From: Limonium bicolor
Taxonomy: Eukaryota > Streptophyta > Magnoliopsida > Caryophyllales > Plumbaginaceae
Assembly: GCA_023374045.1 (NCBI GenBank)
Contig: CM041783.1
Location: 98,367,298 to 98,431,297, forward strand
Length of the DNA: 64,000 bases
Direction of reading: 5' to 3'
The notes beneath the pieces were generated by a model. The model was not told the origin of the DNA and ran no database searches. It worked only from the letters and a program-made list of their open reading frames with translations. Every line of letters starts with the position of its first letter. Within the stretch, counting starts at the first letter, position 1. The position numbers and the translations under genes were made by a program. Shown one piece after another: positions 45,630-58,040 of the stretch.

Positions 45630-45651
45630 AGTTCTTTTAAGGGGGGTAGAT
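45630..45651 (+). promoter_or_regulatory. Polypurine tract of element F
   Basis: AAGTTCTTTTAAGGGGGG, then TAGAT, adjoining the 3' LTR start at 45652. It matches the tracts of E and G. Confidence 0.88.
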
Positions 45652-48600
45652 TGAAATACCCCAAACCTAAGTATGCTAAGTAAACATCAATTTATGATGT
45701 AGTAAGGCTAAAATATGCCTTAGAAAGATTGATAGACAATTTAAACCAAGGAAAACACAAGAAAATGCCTTAAGGGCAATTTAGGCAAAAAAATGTGCTC
45801 TAAGCTTGGAGTGACTTTGATTAGCACCCAAATATCATTATAAGACTTTATTAACATGCTAATGGACAAGTTAAATCAATTAGAAAAGAAAACCAAGCTC
45901 AAAAACAAGCTTAAACATAAAATGTGCTTTAAGACTCCTTAAAGCACCTTTTTGAGAAATTGTCCTAGAAATGGGTTTTGAGTGGCTAAATGCCTATGAT
46001 TACATCTTAATCAACATGTGTACCGATTAGTATCACATTCGAAAGCCTAAATCAATGGGAAATAAAAAATTTCACAAATATGTGCACTAATTTGTGAAAG
46101 TGCCAAATAGTGCCCAAATTAAGCTTAAGTCAACATTAGTCAATAAGATGGTCAACCAAGACCATAAATATCTCCAATTATAAGAGGGGGCCAGTTTTTG
46201 ATGTGGGGAGTCACCACATGACTAAGCAATTAAAGGAAAAGAAGAGGAAAAAAAGTAAAGTTACTATTTACTTTATAAAACAAATATCTCCTTATAAGCT
46301 ACCTTTCTCTCTTCATTTCTCTTCTTCCCATCGGTTTCTCCTGCATCCTCTCTTCTCCATTCACGTAAGAGCAGCCTCCATTGTTGCCTCACCTTCATTT
46401 GTCCATAACTTACTCATTTTAGCTCCAAATCAAAAACTAAACACATATTATTCTTAGTTAGCTCAAGCTCTAGCTTTCTATCTTTTCAAATCCTTCAAAG
46501 CTCCATTTCGGTGCCAAGAGAAAACTCCATTGATGGAGGAAAGTCAAGTTTGAAGAGCTCTTTTGGTTCTCCATTCATCCAAGGTAATGAAAGTGGAAGA
46601 AAAAAATCAACTTCCCTTCATTTTTCTACATGTCTGAAAATTCTATCTTTTGAGGGTTTTGTTTCACACCTGGAAATAGCTTGTTTTGATCACCAAGGAC
46701 TAGTGGAGGTCCCTCTTGATTCATGCCCAAGTCTACTTTGAGACTTCAAAGGTAATCATCCACTTTTATACCTTAAACACATTTTTTTTAACCTAGGCTT
46801 TCATTCCTTAAGGTTCGTATATTGTTTAGCACTCATGAGAGTCATTGAATATTAATTAGAACATTGGCAAAGGAAATTTAATGGGTGGCCGAGATTCATT
46901 CAAGAAGAAGGTCTAAGGAGGAAGTTAAGATAAGCTTGAGAAAACAAGGTAAAATGCTTACCTAATGGTGGTTTAAGTTTTAAGGGATGAGTTTTAGGTG
47001 GGTACTAATGTGGCTTAGAGCTTACATTGTGTAATGGGTTATATAACCTAAGAAAAAGAACTTAAACAAGCTTATGCACTTTGGACTAAGGAGCCAATGG
47101 GAATGAGTTAGTAATATAAGTTTAAGATGGATTTTAAGAGCATTATAACTACTATGAGATTGATGGGTGTATTTGTAGGTTGAAAGCTTTTATATGTGGG
47201 AAATTCAGTGTTTATGGTTAAGTCATTTAAGGGCCAAAGAGCCAAGTCATTTAAGAGCCTTAGTGCTATGCAATTTAAGATTATTGCATTATATTGAGTT
47301 TGTTGTGAATGAGTTGGTTTGGGTGATAAAATATGATGAGAAAGAACTTGATGTGTGTGAGATGGTTGAATGAGGAAAACAATGCATTTGGGCATGATAT
47401 ATACTAGAGAAGCTATGGCGAAATTTTAGTAGAAAACAAAGTGTTTAAGTGGTGGTGGTGAGTTAATATGCCCTAGGATTCACTAGGGATCATTCTGAGG
47501 AATCTGAGTGGAAATGAGTAAACTAAGGAGTTCTGGAGGATGAGTATGACCTAGAATTGTCTATGATGAAATTAGAGTTTAGATGGGTGTATTGAACACA
47601 CCAAAGTCATGGTAAGAGGAATGGTGAGACTTGTGCATAAATTTGAAGGAGAAGGTGTAGAATGCTTTAAGATGATTTAGGTATGAACTAGGGAATATAA
47701 CAATGAGAATTTTGGGAAGCTTGTGTAAGTGAAGAAGATACTAGTGGTGGAACAATAAGGTTTTAGTTTAGATGGTAATGAGTGGACTTAGGTGATGGGA
47801 GTGAAGATTGAAGGAGAATGTTGACGATTGTCGAGCAAATTGACTAGGAATGTATAAGAGTGTAAGATCATGAGAATGGTGAATAAATTGAGTAAAAGGG
47901 ATATAGATGTCTAAGGAGGGTGTAGGAAGGTTAAGGTAAAGAAGAACAAGGTTAAGGTGCTAAGAGGATGGGAAGAAATGTTTAAGTATGTCCAAGAGTT
48001 TAGGAATGAGGAGCAACAAATGGAAAAGAGAGGAATTTGTGCATGGATATGCAAGATGGCTTGAGGAAGTTTTGGTAAGATTACAAGTTGGAAATGTAAG
48101 GAAATAAGTGCTAAGTGTTAGGAGTTTTAAAAGTATTGAGAGGATGTTTAGAAAGATCTTTGGAAATTGTTTTAGAGAGTTTGGTGGAATTCTATGGTGA
48201 GTTAAGTGCCTAAATGGTATTAGGACACATGGGGGAACTTGTGGAGAAGTTTGGAGTCAAATGGGAATCTAAAAAACAAAGGTCTGGAGCAGACCGACCT
48301 TGGGGACCGGACCTACAAGGTCGGTCGAGCCCAGTTTACACTACCGGAAAGAGTCTCTGGAATGGACCGACCTTGGGGACCGGACCTACAAGGTCGGTCA
48401 TGTCTAAAATTTTGTACGGGGATTGGTCTCTGGAACCGACCGAACTTGGGACCGACCTTGACAAGGTCGGTCGGGCTTAAATTTTCAACGGGGAAAACTT
48501 GCGGGAATTGACCGACCTTGGGGACCGGACTTGCAAGGTCGGTCGGGGTAAAATTTTCAGACGGCAATAAGTTCTGGAATGGACCGACCTTGGGTAAGGT

Positions 48601-50278
48601 CGGTCGGTAGGGTCAGTCGACCCTTAAGTTGTAAAAAAAAAAAGAAAGAAACCCTAAGAAAGTTTAGAGGTATTAATGGTACCCCATTAAGAGGGCATTG
48701 ATGATTAGAGGTATAAAGACCTAAAGGATTAAGTTAAGTATAAACTTAAAAGTTTAAGGTTAAGTTGTAAGAACAAGTTGTAAAACTTAAGAGGTGTTAG
48801 GTGGGGAATCATTATGGGTTAAGTAAGTTAATTAAGTTGAATTAAGTTAAGTGATTAACAACCTAAAACTGAATCAATGTTTTAGGACTTGAGAGTTTGG
48901 ACTCCGGAAGAGAGTAAGCAACCAAACGACCAACGGTGAACGGTACAGTCTTCTTGTGACCTGCTTGCTAACGAGGTGTCCCTCGGCTTGTGTGCTATTT
49001 GTTTTTGTGTGCTCACTAAACAAGATAAAGCATGCAACCGGAACATTATGTTTATTGTATTGTTGTGTGATGTTTGGAAACTAACACAACTTACCGTGAG
49101 AACCTACTAACTAACGTTTAGTAAGGAATCGAGTGAGACTAAGGAACACTCCCTAATATTAGTTTGTTAAAAACCAAAAGAGGTTTAACCAACAAACATT
49201 GTCTTGAGACTTCTACTAACTGGTACTTGGGAGGAGTGAGGAACCCGGGACTGACTCCGGTCATGCATGCTAAGGAAAAAGGGGGTCGGTATCTAAAGCA
49301 GATCCGACTTCCGCTTAAGGACTTGTCTTCGGACTTGTTGCCTAGGGTCGGTTGCCGGCTCAGCTACATTGGACATCCAGTCCAAGGTAGGAGGCATTAA
49401 GATGGTGCGGTAGGATCACCTAAATCCTAAATTATAAGATAAGTTGTTTATTCAACCAATGGAGTTAATAGCTCATTGGCTAGGGTTGCTTTTGACCCGA
49501 CAAAAATAAACATTGAGATAAGATACAATCATTTCTATTTAAAGAATGGTTTGTATTCTAAGATTAAGATAAGGTTTGAGATAAGGTGCAACCATTTCTA
49601 TTTAAAGGATGGTTTGTATTCTAAGACTGAGATAAGCTACATCCATTTCTATTTAAAGAATGGTTTGTTTTCTAAGGCTAAGATAAGGACTAAGATTGAG
49701 GTAAGCTGAGGTTGGACTAAAGTTAAGAGGAAACATAACTTGAGGAGTTAAATAATTGACTCACTAATTAAGGGAACGCATTTAAGTCGTTCATTGTGTT
49801 TGAACCTTGATTGTTCAAATTTGGCTTGTTGTTTGTTGCACTTTCTATTATGTTGTGCATCTAATCAACCTCCATGCTATCGACAATTAGTCGTCGTAGC
49901 CACGTTAGCTTGGGGGCCATGAGAGGATCGTACCAGCATTTTTGCTGACCCCCTTTGGGGGCTGTTTTTACTACACAGGTGAACGTCAGAAGGCGGCCGT
50001 CACGAGAGTAAGATGGGGTAGACGTGTTACGGGTTAAGTGTGGCCTACGAGATGTGCATGTACACTCGTATGGCATTTTGAGTTAGTAAGATGTATAGGA
50101 TGTGAGGGGATTGTAAGAAGGATATGTATTTGGTTAAGACTTATAAGTACTAATGTTCGGTTTATTCTGTTAGTCAGACCGTGGCAAGGTCCTGGTATGT
50201 ATTTGAATCCGCTGCAGTATTTGTATATATGGTGATAAGTTTGTGGTAACCACGATTGGATCGAGACAGGGTGTTACA
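45652..50278 (+). repeat. Element F 3' LTR
   Basis: Second LTR copy, ending CAGGGTGTTACA before TSD CGTAA. It holds the same features: TATA box at 46274-46280, hairpin array, three-unit repeat (about 49514-49692) and GC hairpin (about 49942-49964). It keeps a complete third hairpin unit. Confidence 0.95.
48291..48620. repeat. Hairpin array in F 3' LTR (5 units, 72-bp period)
   Basis: Units start at 48291, 48363, 48436, 48509 and 48581, giving a spacing of 72-73 bp. Stem GACCGACCTT/AAGGTCGGTC. All five are present, unlike the 5' LTR. ORFs through the array differ by frame and are not genes. Confidence 0.9.
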
Positions 50279-50283
50279 CGTAA

Positions 50284-53283
50284 TGTCTATCACGCTAAGC
50301 CGATGCTCCTCGAGAAAGTCTCTGGTAACACGTTTCACACTACGTATTAGCACTCCATGCAAAAATAATACTACATGGTACCCCGTACCGTCACTAATCC
50401 TTTCCCGGTTTATTCCCCGTTGTAGTCGGTTGTCTCTTCTCCTCCGGAGTCCAATTACTCCAACTCATAACATCCGTTGAACCGGGTGGTTAGTTCCTTT
50501 TAATTAACCCAGCTAAATCCATCACTAATGATTTTTGACTAATAACTACTAAGTTATTGTAGTTCAACTTAATCACACAAGTTATTTACTCCTCAATATA
50601 TCTCATACTTTTTCACACCTTTAATGACCATTATATGTCACCAAACAAGTCCTAACAATCATCTAATACCCATACCATTCAATTCCCCTCTCGTTAGTTC
50701 ATTTACAAACTCACAGTTCAATTTCAAGGCTGGTTCGGGACATGGTCCGGATCCTAGGTCCCGGACCAATGCATTTCAGAATTCCTCGGCCAGTTTTAAC
50801 ATGCGGTCAGGGACTTTACCCCTATCCTAAGTCCCAGACCAGTTGAAGATGAAATTTCAGTAGTTTTTTTGTGGTGGTCCCGGTCTTCTTACAAGACCTA
50901 GGTCCCGGACCACCCTTAACATGAAATTTTCGCCAGTTTTTGATATGTGGTCCGGGACTTTATCCAAGGACCAAGTCCCGGACCATGCATTAGTCTGTAA
51001 CATTTTTCACTTTCAATTGTCATTCTAAATTGTTTCTTTGCCCAATTCTTTCCTAATCTTTCCACATGCATCCTAACATGTTCTAACACCATTATGACAC
51101 TTTAAACCTTCCTTACTCATTGTCCAAACCCATCACCTAGTCATTGATCATATTACAACTCTCACTCTTATTTCCTAACATTTGCAACTTAGTTTCCTAG
51201 GTTTCTAAGATGTCCATTTGCTCACTATCTTTACCAACACAATTGTTTCACTTACAACCATTTATACTCCATCATTCTTACACACCTTGGTCATACTAAC
51301 CCTTTCTAACTTATTTCCCTTCCTTACACAATACACTCCTCATTTTCAAGGCTTGCACATATTAATGCATTTCCTAGTCATCCTCAAAACACATTGCATC
51401 TTACTCAGAATCATTCGACCATTCTAAATCCTTCCAAGATATTTCCATCTCCTTTACTCAATTTACCCATCATTCTCATGGTTATACATTCTAGCTCATA
51501 CCAAGATCATCTCAAGACATTTTACATCATCTAATTTTTGCATAATTCAACACACTCATCATACCATAATTTTTGGTGAGTGCCATTTACCCATTTGATC
51601 TCTAAATCCTCTTAATCAACATTATATCATTCTTACTCATATACCTTATTTAACTCATTTCTACCCAAATTTCATCATAACACAATATGGTGCAATAATC
51701 TTAAATTGCATAGCACTAAGGCTCTTAAATGACATGGCTCTTAGGCCCTTAAATGGAATAGCTCTTAGGCCCTTAAATGACATGATTTAAACATATTAAT
51801 CAACCTAACCACATGCACACAATAATAGTCCCATGGCAATTGATAAAAGCTCTTACAATTCACATTATGTTTGTTCTTCTAACTCATATTTCATTAGCTC
51901 CTTAGTTTGTTTATACATAACCACAACTTCTTAAGGCATTAAGCTACATCAAGGTAGATCATTTACCTTAGGATTTTAAGCCCTTTGCTCTTTTCCTTTC
52001 TTGGTTTTCTTGATTGGAAAATCGGCCAAGGAGTTTAACCACTTGTTAAACTTCTAACCAATTTTCAATTTAAGATAATGAGTACTAAGTAAAAGCCTTT
52101 GACTCATTAAAACAACCATAGAATACAAAGAGAGTGTTTAGTGCACTAAATTGAGTAATTACCTTAGGACCTTATAATGGTGATTGGTAAGGAATCAAAG
52201 CAAGACCTCCACTAATCTCTTGAAGCTTGAATTAACACTAATGCTAAGAAAGGAACAAGGTAATTTAGAAGGCAATTTTCAGCCAACTTAAGAATTGAAG
52301 AAAAAGATGAGTTTTTGAGTAGTTTCTTTTTTTTGAACCAAAGAGGGAGTGATCTAGCTCTAGAACATGTGATTTCCTCTTCAAATGGAGCTCCTTAAAT
52401 AGAGTCCAACTTCAGCTTTGAAGTTTTTGAAAAGAGGGAAAGCAAGGTCTTGACTCAACTAGAAATAATGTTTTTTGTTTTGAATTTGGAGCTTGGTGGA
52501 GTCTTCAACAAGCAAGGGAAGATGAAGAACAATGGAAGTTCAGCTCTTTTACGTGAGGAAGAAGGAGAGAATGAAGGTGGTGGCCGGTTGGGAGGGAAGT
52601 AAATGAGAAGAGAGGAGAGAGGAAAGCAAAAGAGATATTTGTTTACTTATGCCAAAAGTAAGTGAATAGTGAACTTCCTCTTCCTTCTTCTTTTTGTACA
52701 AAATCTGGCTGAATTAGGTGATGCCTCACACATAAAAAACCGGCCCCCTCCCTGAGATATTTAGGGAGTCATTTGACCATTGACTAATTGAGGAAAACTT
52801 ATGGCTTATTTTAGCACTATTTGGGAACTATTCACAATTAGTGCCTAATTTGTGATTGTTTTGTAAATTATTTGAATTAGGCTTCCTAATGTTATACTAA
52901 GTAGTACACATGTTGATTAAGGTAGATACTTGGTCATTTAGCCACTCAAAACCCATTTCTAAGACAAATTTTCAAAAATGTGCTTTAAGGAGTCTTAAAG
53001 CACAATTTGTGTTTTAACTTGTTTTTTAGCTTGGTTTTCTTTGGTAATTGTTTTATTATGTTCATACCTTAGTTATAAGGTTTAGGAATCCACTTTTTAT
53101 CCTAGTTAAGGTTATACAATCATATGGCTAACCTAAAGCACATGTTAGGCTTTAAGTGATTTTATGGCATGTTTTTGCTTTATAAAATTTTAGATTGTTC
53201 CTCAATGGTTCTAAGATGATATTAACTCTTATTAAACCATTATTAGATCATTTAATCACGTTTTAGTAGTTAGGGGTATTTCA
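50284..53283 (-). mobile_element. Element E 5' LTR, right segment (5' part of LTR)
   Basis: Rest of E's LTR after element F, ending GGGGTATTTCA at 53283. The last 316 bases match 1-316 almost exactly. It contains a hairpin array (50731-50985), an AAATGACATGGCTCTTAGGCCC repeat patch (about 51715-51785), a CT/GA-rich leader zone (about 52550-52640) and the shared AAATGTGCTTTAAG...TTAAAGCACA inverted repeat. No gene is supported. Confidence 0.88.
50731..50985. repeat. Hairpin array in E LTR (4 units, about 72-bp period)
   Basis: Units start at 50731, 50804, 50873 and 50948; stem GGTCCGGGACTT with AAGTCCCGGACC, partly mismatched. Spacing is 69-75 bp. Same stem as in LTR B. Confidence 0.85.
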
Positions 53284-53620
53284 AAAAGGCTTGTTGATGC
53301 ATGAGTGACACCTAAAAATTTTGCCCGATCTTAAGGAATGAACTCCCTGTCTTGTTTTTCTACTGAAATTATTTTGATTTTTCTTTGCTATTCTGAGGTG
53401 CTAGCTACCTAAAAGGAAGTCTAGATTTTCCGGCTATTATGAGGCACCAACTACCTAAAATATGAAAGGTGGACTAAACTAAGAATGAATAAACTAGACC
53501 GAGCATCTAAGGTGTCAGGAACCTAGAAATGAAAAGAGGTGTAATATGTAATGAGATTGATGTGATGTGTGTGTGGAAGGGCTTATGTGTGACTGGATGA
53601 ATTCAAGGTAGGATGGATGC
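53284..53620. other. Non-coding flank right of element E
   Basis: First DNA outside E. It starts AAAAGGCTTG, so AAAAG is a candidate TSD, but the matching left end is outside the window. A GAGGYRCYARCTACCTAAAA phrase occurs twice (53395 and 53443). No gene is recognised. Confidence 0.5.
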
Positions 53621-53923
53621 AGGGTAAGATAGGTGCAAGGTAGGGCTTATGCGGGCCTGGGATGTTTTTGTAGTGGTAGGACTTATGTGTGCCTAAGGTG
53701 AGTGAAAGTAAGGTAGGACTTATGGGGGCCTAAGGTGAATGAATGTAAGGTAGGACTTATGGGTGCCTAAGGTTATTTTTTATGATGGTGGGGCTTGTGG
53801 GTGCCTGAGGTGAATGAGTGTAAGGTAGGACTTATGGGTGCCTAAGGTTGATTTTGTGATGGTATGGCTTATGTGTGCCTAGGTGAAATGGTAGGGAATT
53901 AGGCTTATGACGAGCCTAGGGTT
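53620..53923. repeat. Degenerate GGACTTATGGGTGCCTAAGG tandem repeat
   Basis: At least seven variants of GG(A/G)CTTATGNGNGCCTAAGGT, spaced about 30-50 bp, separated by GAATGAGTGTAAGGTA or a TTTTGTGATGGT-type spacer. Confidence 0.75.
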
Positions 53924-54358
53924 GAGTTCTTCTACTCGGGTGAGTTCTTCTACTCTGGTGAGTTCTTCTCCTCAGGTGAGTTCTTCTATTTGGGTGAGTT
54001 CTTCTACTCTGGTGAGTTCGTCTACTCTGGTGAGTTCTTCTACTCAGGTGACTTCTTCTACTCGGGTGAGTTCTTCTACTCGGGTGAGTTCTTCTACTCG
54101 GGTGAGTTCTTCCTACTCAGTGAGTTCGTCTACTCTGGTGAGTTCTTCTACTCAGGTGAGTTCTTCTACTCGGGTGAGTTCTTCTACTCGGGTGAGTTCT
54201 TCTACTCAGGTGAGTTCATCTACTCTGGTAATTTCTTCTACTCGGGTGAGTTCCTCTACTCTGGTGAGTTCTTCTACTCTAGTGAGTTCTTCGACTCGGG
54301 TGAGTTCTTCTACTCTGGTGAGTTCGTCTACTCTGGTGAGTTCTTCTAGTCTGGTGAG
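53924..54358 (+). repeat. 18-bp minisatellite, about 24 units
   Basis: Unit GAGTTCTTCTACTCGGGT with C/T, A/G and G/C variants. Because 18 is divisible by three, it gives long open frames (164 codons of Ser/Thr/Val, 119 codons of Gly-Glu-Phe-Phe-Tyr-Ser) that are artefacts of the repeat. Each unit junction reads GGTGAGTTC, and several read CAGGTGAGT. Confidence 0.93.
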
Positions 54359-55699
54359 AATCTACATCTCTAAAGAATTTGAATCCTCAGTTCTATCTTG
54401 AGAAGTTTCGTATTGAAAGATAAAATGATGATGATTTTATGCAATTGTTTGTGATGTAAACCGATGGTGAAAATTCAAAACGTGACTATGATCAAAGTGC
54501 TAGTAAGAATCAAAAATTGTCCAAAGCAAGAAATTGTTGGAAAATGTGAAAAGTGTGGCTGTGATGGGGTGTGTGGAGAGATGAAATCAAAGTGTTTGTA
54601 AGAAAACTTGTCTGAAACAAAAAAAAAACTATTTGAAAAAAAGGTGCTAAACGTGGCAATGTTTGAAGGAAATTTTGTTGATTGAAGAAGGAAAGTGAAA
54701 TTATCATTTCCTGACTAAGAATTTCAAATCTAAAATTTGTTTCCTAGAACATGAACATGCTGCTGGTGGATGTGTGTGGCGTTTGTTGTGGTGCTAAAAG
54801 CTTTTACTGGTGTACATGTTCAGGATTCATGACAAGCCTGAGTTAGGTTGTAATTTTGGATGGTGATCAAGGTTATGATGAGCCTGATGTTTTTTGTGGA
54901 GGTAAGGATAATGACAGGGCTGAGAGTGTTTGTGTAGAGGTTAGGGCTTATGTGTGTCGTGTGGTGGTGTTGGTGTTGGTGTTGGTGGTGCTTAAAGCTT
55001 GTGAAGGGTTAAGCTTTGGGTTTCAATTGGTGTTGTCATAGTAATCGTTGGAACCAATAATTGCCCCCACTATTTTTCCTTAAGACAATCTGAGCTAGAG
55101 TTCATGGCAATTGACCGGAATGATCGATTGCCCCAGTATTTTCTTTGATTAACGTGTAAACAAGTCTCATCCTCGCAGGGTCAAGGCTAATGTTTTGATG
55201 TGATACTTCCTAACTTACACTCGACGTGTTTGGTGTTTGTACCCATTTATAGCCTTCGGTCACAACTTCTGGACCATTGAATTTAATATTTGATGGATAC
55301 TCATTCAATCTGTTAGTTTCACGTGATTAGATACACAACTACCAAGTCAGAAGTCTTTTAAGCTTATAACATGGCCATGGGGTGTGATGAAAGACAACGG
55401 GACCATGGAGGGATATTTGAGGTATGTAGAGCTTAAAGGGGTGACCAAAGCTGCAACTCGCTCCTTCTCTCGGATTTATCTTCCTTGTCTTGAAGTCGTG
55501 GGTGCTTTGTGTTGATGTTGTTTTTGAGCTTTGGACCTGGAACTTTTGAAGTCGTCCTCTACACCATTTCTCTTCTTTTGTCATTCGGATTTCTTTGAGG
55601 TGTTTCAGGTTTGCCTCTTTGTTTTATCCTTTCTTGACTTTGCCTTCGGGGTTCTTGTGTCTTCCGGTTTTGAGCTTTGAGAGCGGTTTTGATGTTAGC
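54359..55699. other. Non-coding region between minisatellite and LTR G
   Basis: 1.3 kb without a supported gene. A few more GGCTTATG/AAGCCTGA-type words (54827-54960), a (GGTGTT)n run near 54965-54985, and moderate-complexity sequence follow. The 81-codon minus-strand ORF at 55339-55584 has no recognised domain. It may be old transposon DNA. Confidence 0.5.
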
Positions 55700-57999
55700 T
55701 GTAACACCCCTCTCAAATTAACACGTAAAAGTCACTCACGTCAATAGATAATAAAGCGTCTTATAGCGGAAAATAAACAACAAAATTAAACTCACTCGGG
55801 TGTCACCTGTCGTTACTCGCCCATACGAGTAACGAAGTAGAACTAAATCCAACAGCTAGAATACACATCACTACTAAACCGCTGTGATAACGAGATATCC
55901 CTATACATCATACTAAGTCCACATCCATATCAGTAGACAAGTGAGCATCTATTTCAAATCCCAAATACATACAATATTATCATCATACAACTACAGCCTG
56001 ATATCATTATACAATAAATTCCTTACGCAATAATTGAAGTAATCCTATCTACCCTGTTCCCGCACTCCGGCTTCAACGAAGATCAACAACCTGCACAATA
56101 AGTGTAGTCTCAGCGATAGACGCTGAGTATGCCGGATCTGGACCCTATTGGTCACTTGTCATTTTTAATCGTCTTGATAATAGATTGATTTCATGCTTTG
56201 TCATTTTACAGATATAATAGATACTGTAACAACATGCATGATTATATAATCATTCATCCAATCAAAACAGTCACTTATAAACATACACAACAATCACACA
56301 TCACACAATGCGACGGCATTAGTAATTCATACATCGTATTTTATCATCATCATGTATTACAACATTCGGCCCCCCGGCCCTCACATATTATTTGTCTTAG
56401 TTAGCACTGTCGGGCGTCAATTAGGACAACCCGAAATAAATTCACTTGGACTTAGTCCCACGTACACACAAGGTGCTCACTGCCCTGATCATCCGAAGAC
56501 TCTGGGACTAATTCACTTTGCCTTTGTAAAGGCGTCCATTTAGGTGGCCAAGGGCCTGGTGCCAAGGCACTCCGCCTGACGATCTATGTAGGCTCGTTCA
56601 GGATTAACTAGGGTACAACCCGATACGGGATAACCCAAGAGATCTCTACGCGCGACCAGCAGCCAGTGACTGTCTGGATTAAGGTACATCATCACATTCA
56701 TTCACACTCCACTGTTACTTTGTTAGTTAGATAGTCAGTTACAGTTTTAGTTCTGGAGAACATCACTTAATTTGTTGGCTGCCCTATGGTCTTACGCATG
56801 CCTAGAATTATTCTAGGTAGTATTCACGTTCGAGTCAAAGCTCTAGAGACCGACAATGTCGTGTCCCGTTCCTAAGTGTTTTACTTAGGTTATAACTACA
56901 TACTTGTAATACTTAGCGTATTAGGTCAAGCAACAGTGGTCACAATCACACATTTCGCATATGTAGTTTTGTATAAGTCGATCTATAGTCGACGTAGTAT
57001 TAGTCCCGTAGGACGTTCGTGCATAAATAAATAATGCAGTAACATAACTACACATCACACACATAAATCACATACATACATTCACACAAGTTATTTATCA
57101 AACAAATCCGAGCCCGAGGAATTCCTCAGGACAACTCGGATCAAACCCTTTACATACCGTACACCGTGGACCAAGGATGCGCAATAAGGATCTCTAAGCT
57201 TCTCGAGCGCGCACGTCCGACAGGCGGTCTAACAAATACGAAGAATGCTAAAATGTCAATCCACATGCACAATACGATTCGGTATTTCCGAATAACGCCA
57301 GTAACCCCCCGTTTTTACACCCCCCGGACTTTCAACTGTTATAGTTAAGGTATCATTATCCTTAAACTCTTTCTCGTAGTATGTTTTAATATACGGTTTT
57401 ACGAGGACGCCGGTTTTTTTTTTTCGAACGTCGTGGCTAACGTTTTTAAACGTAGGAATTGTATTTCCTATCCTATAGTATTTTATAGACGTTACGCCTG
57501 ATACAAAATTGTTCGTTCTCGTATCATTACTTCAACTGTGACATCGCATGCATGGGTATTGTTATAACCTTTAGTTGCATGTATGGTTACATTTTATAAA
57601 CCTATGGTTGTTTGCATTCCATGCAACGTTAGTTTATATTACATAGCATATTACTATTCTCTAACATACCTTATATTATACAACTTCCCAATTATGTGAC
57701 AAATTGTATTTATTTAAAACCTTATGACTTGTAGTATATATTATACTAACAAGTCAATGTTCATCATTTATGATTATATGGTTTGAAACCCATAATATAT
57801 ATGTGCATGTTATTTGCGCCGGTTTGCACATTTGTATATATGTACATTGATTCCTTAATAAAACATAAGCCTTATATTATGTGCATGTTCATTCCTCATC
57901 CAAAGGTTTATTTAACCTTCTAAAGATCATATATTAACCATAGTATTTTATGTCATTGTATACTACAGTTTTATATCTTCATTTTTATATATATGTAGA

Positions 58000-58040
58000 T
58001 ATACATATATATATATATAGATATATATATATATATTATA
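58000..58040. repeat. (TA)n microsatellite
   Basis: Run of ATATAT interrupted by a few other bases, inside LTR G. Confidence 0.85.

Larger units (their letters stand above)
35716..50278 (+). mobile_element. Element F: non-autonomous giant-LTR retrotransposon (LARD-like)
   Basis: 14.56-kb element with LTRs of 4606 bp (35716-40321) and 4627 bp (45652-50278), TG...CA ends, TSD CGTAA (35711-35715 and 50279-50283), primer-binding site, purine tract and a 5.3-kb interior without usable ORFs. The interior retains traces of gypsy integrase and chromodomain. The LTRs differ by roughly 2 percent in the first 330 bp by eye. Size, giant LTRs and a non-coding interior resemble large retrotransposon derivatives (LARDs). 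Movement would need proteins from an autonomous relative, perhaps one like E. Confidence 0.93.

Noticed and set aside
38365..48620. CRISPR-like look of regularly spaced palindromic repeats
   Set aside because: The spacers are themselves repeated and AT-rich, the arrays lie inside LTRs of plant retrotransposons, and no cas-like gene is present.
53907..54401. 164-codon Ser/Thr/Val-rich and 119-codon Phe/Tyr-rich ORFs
   Set aside because: Both are frames of the 18-bp minisatellite; no start context, no non-repeat sequence, no conservation evidence.
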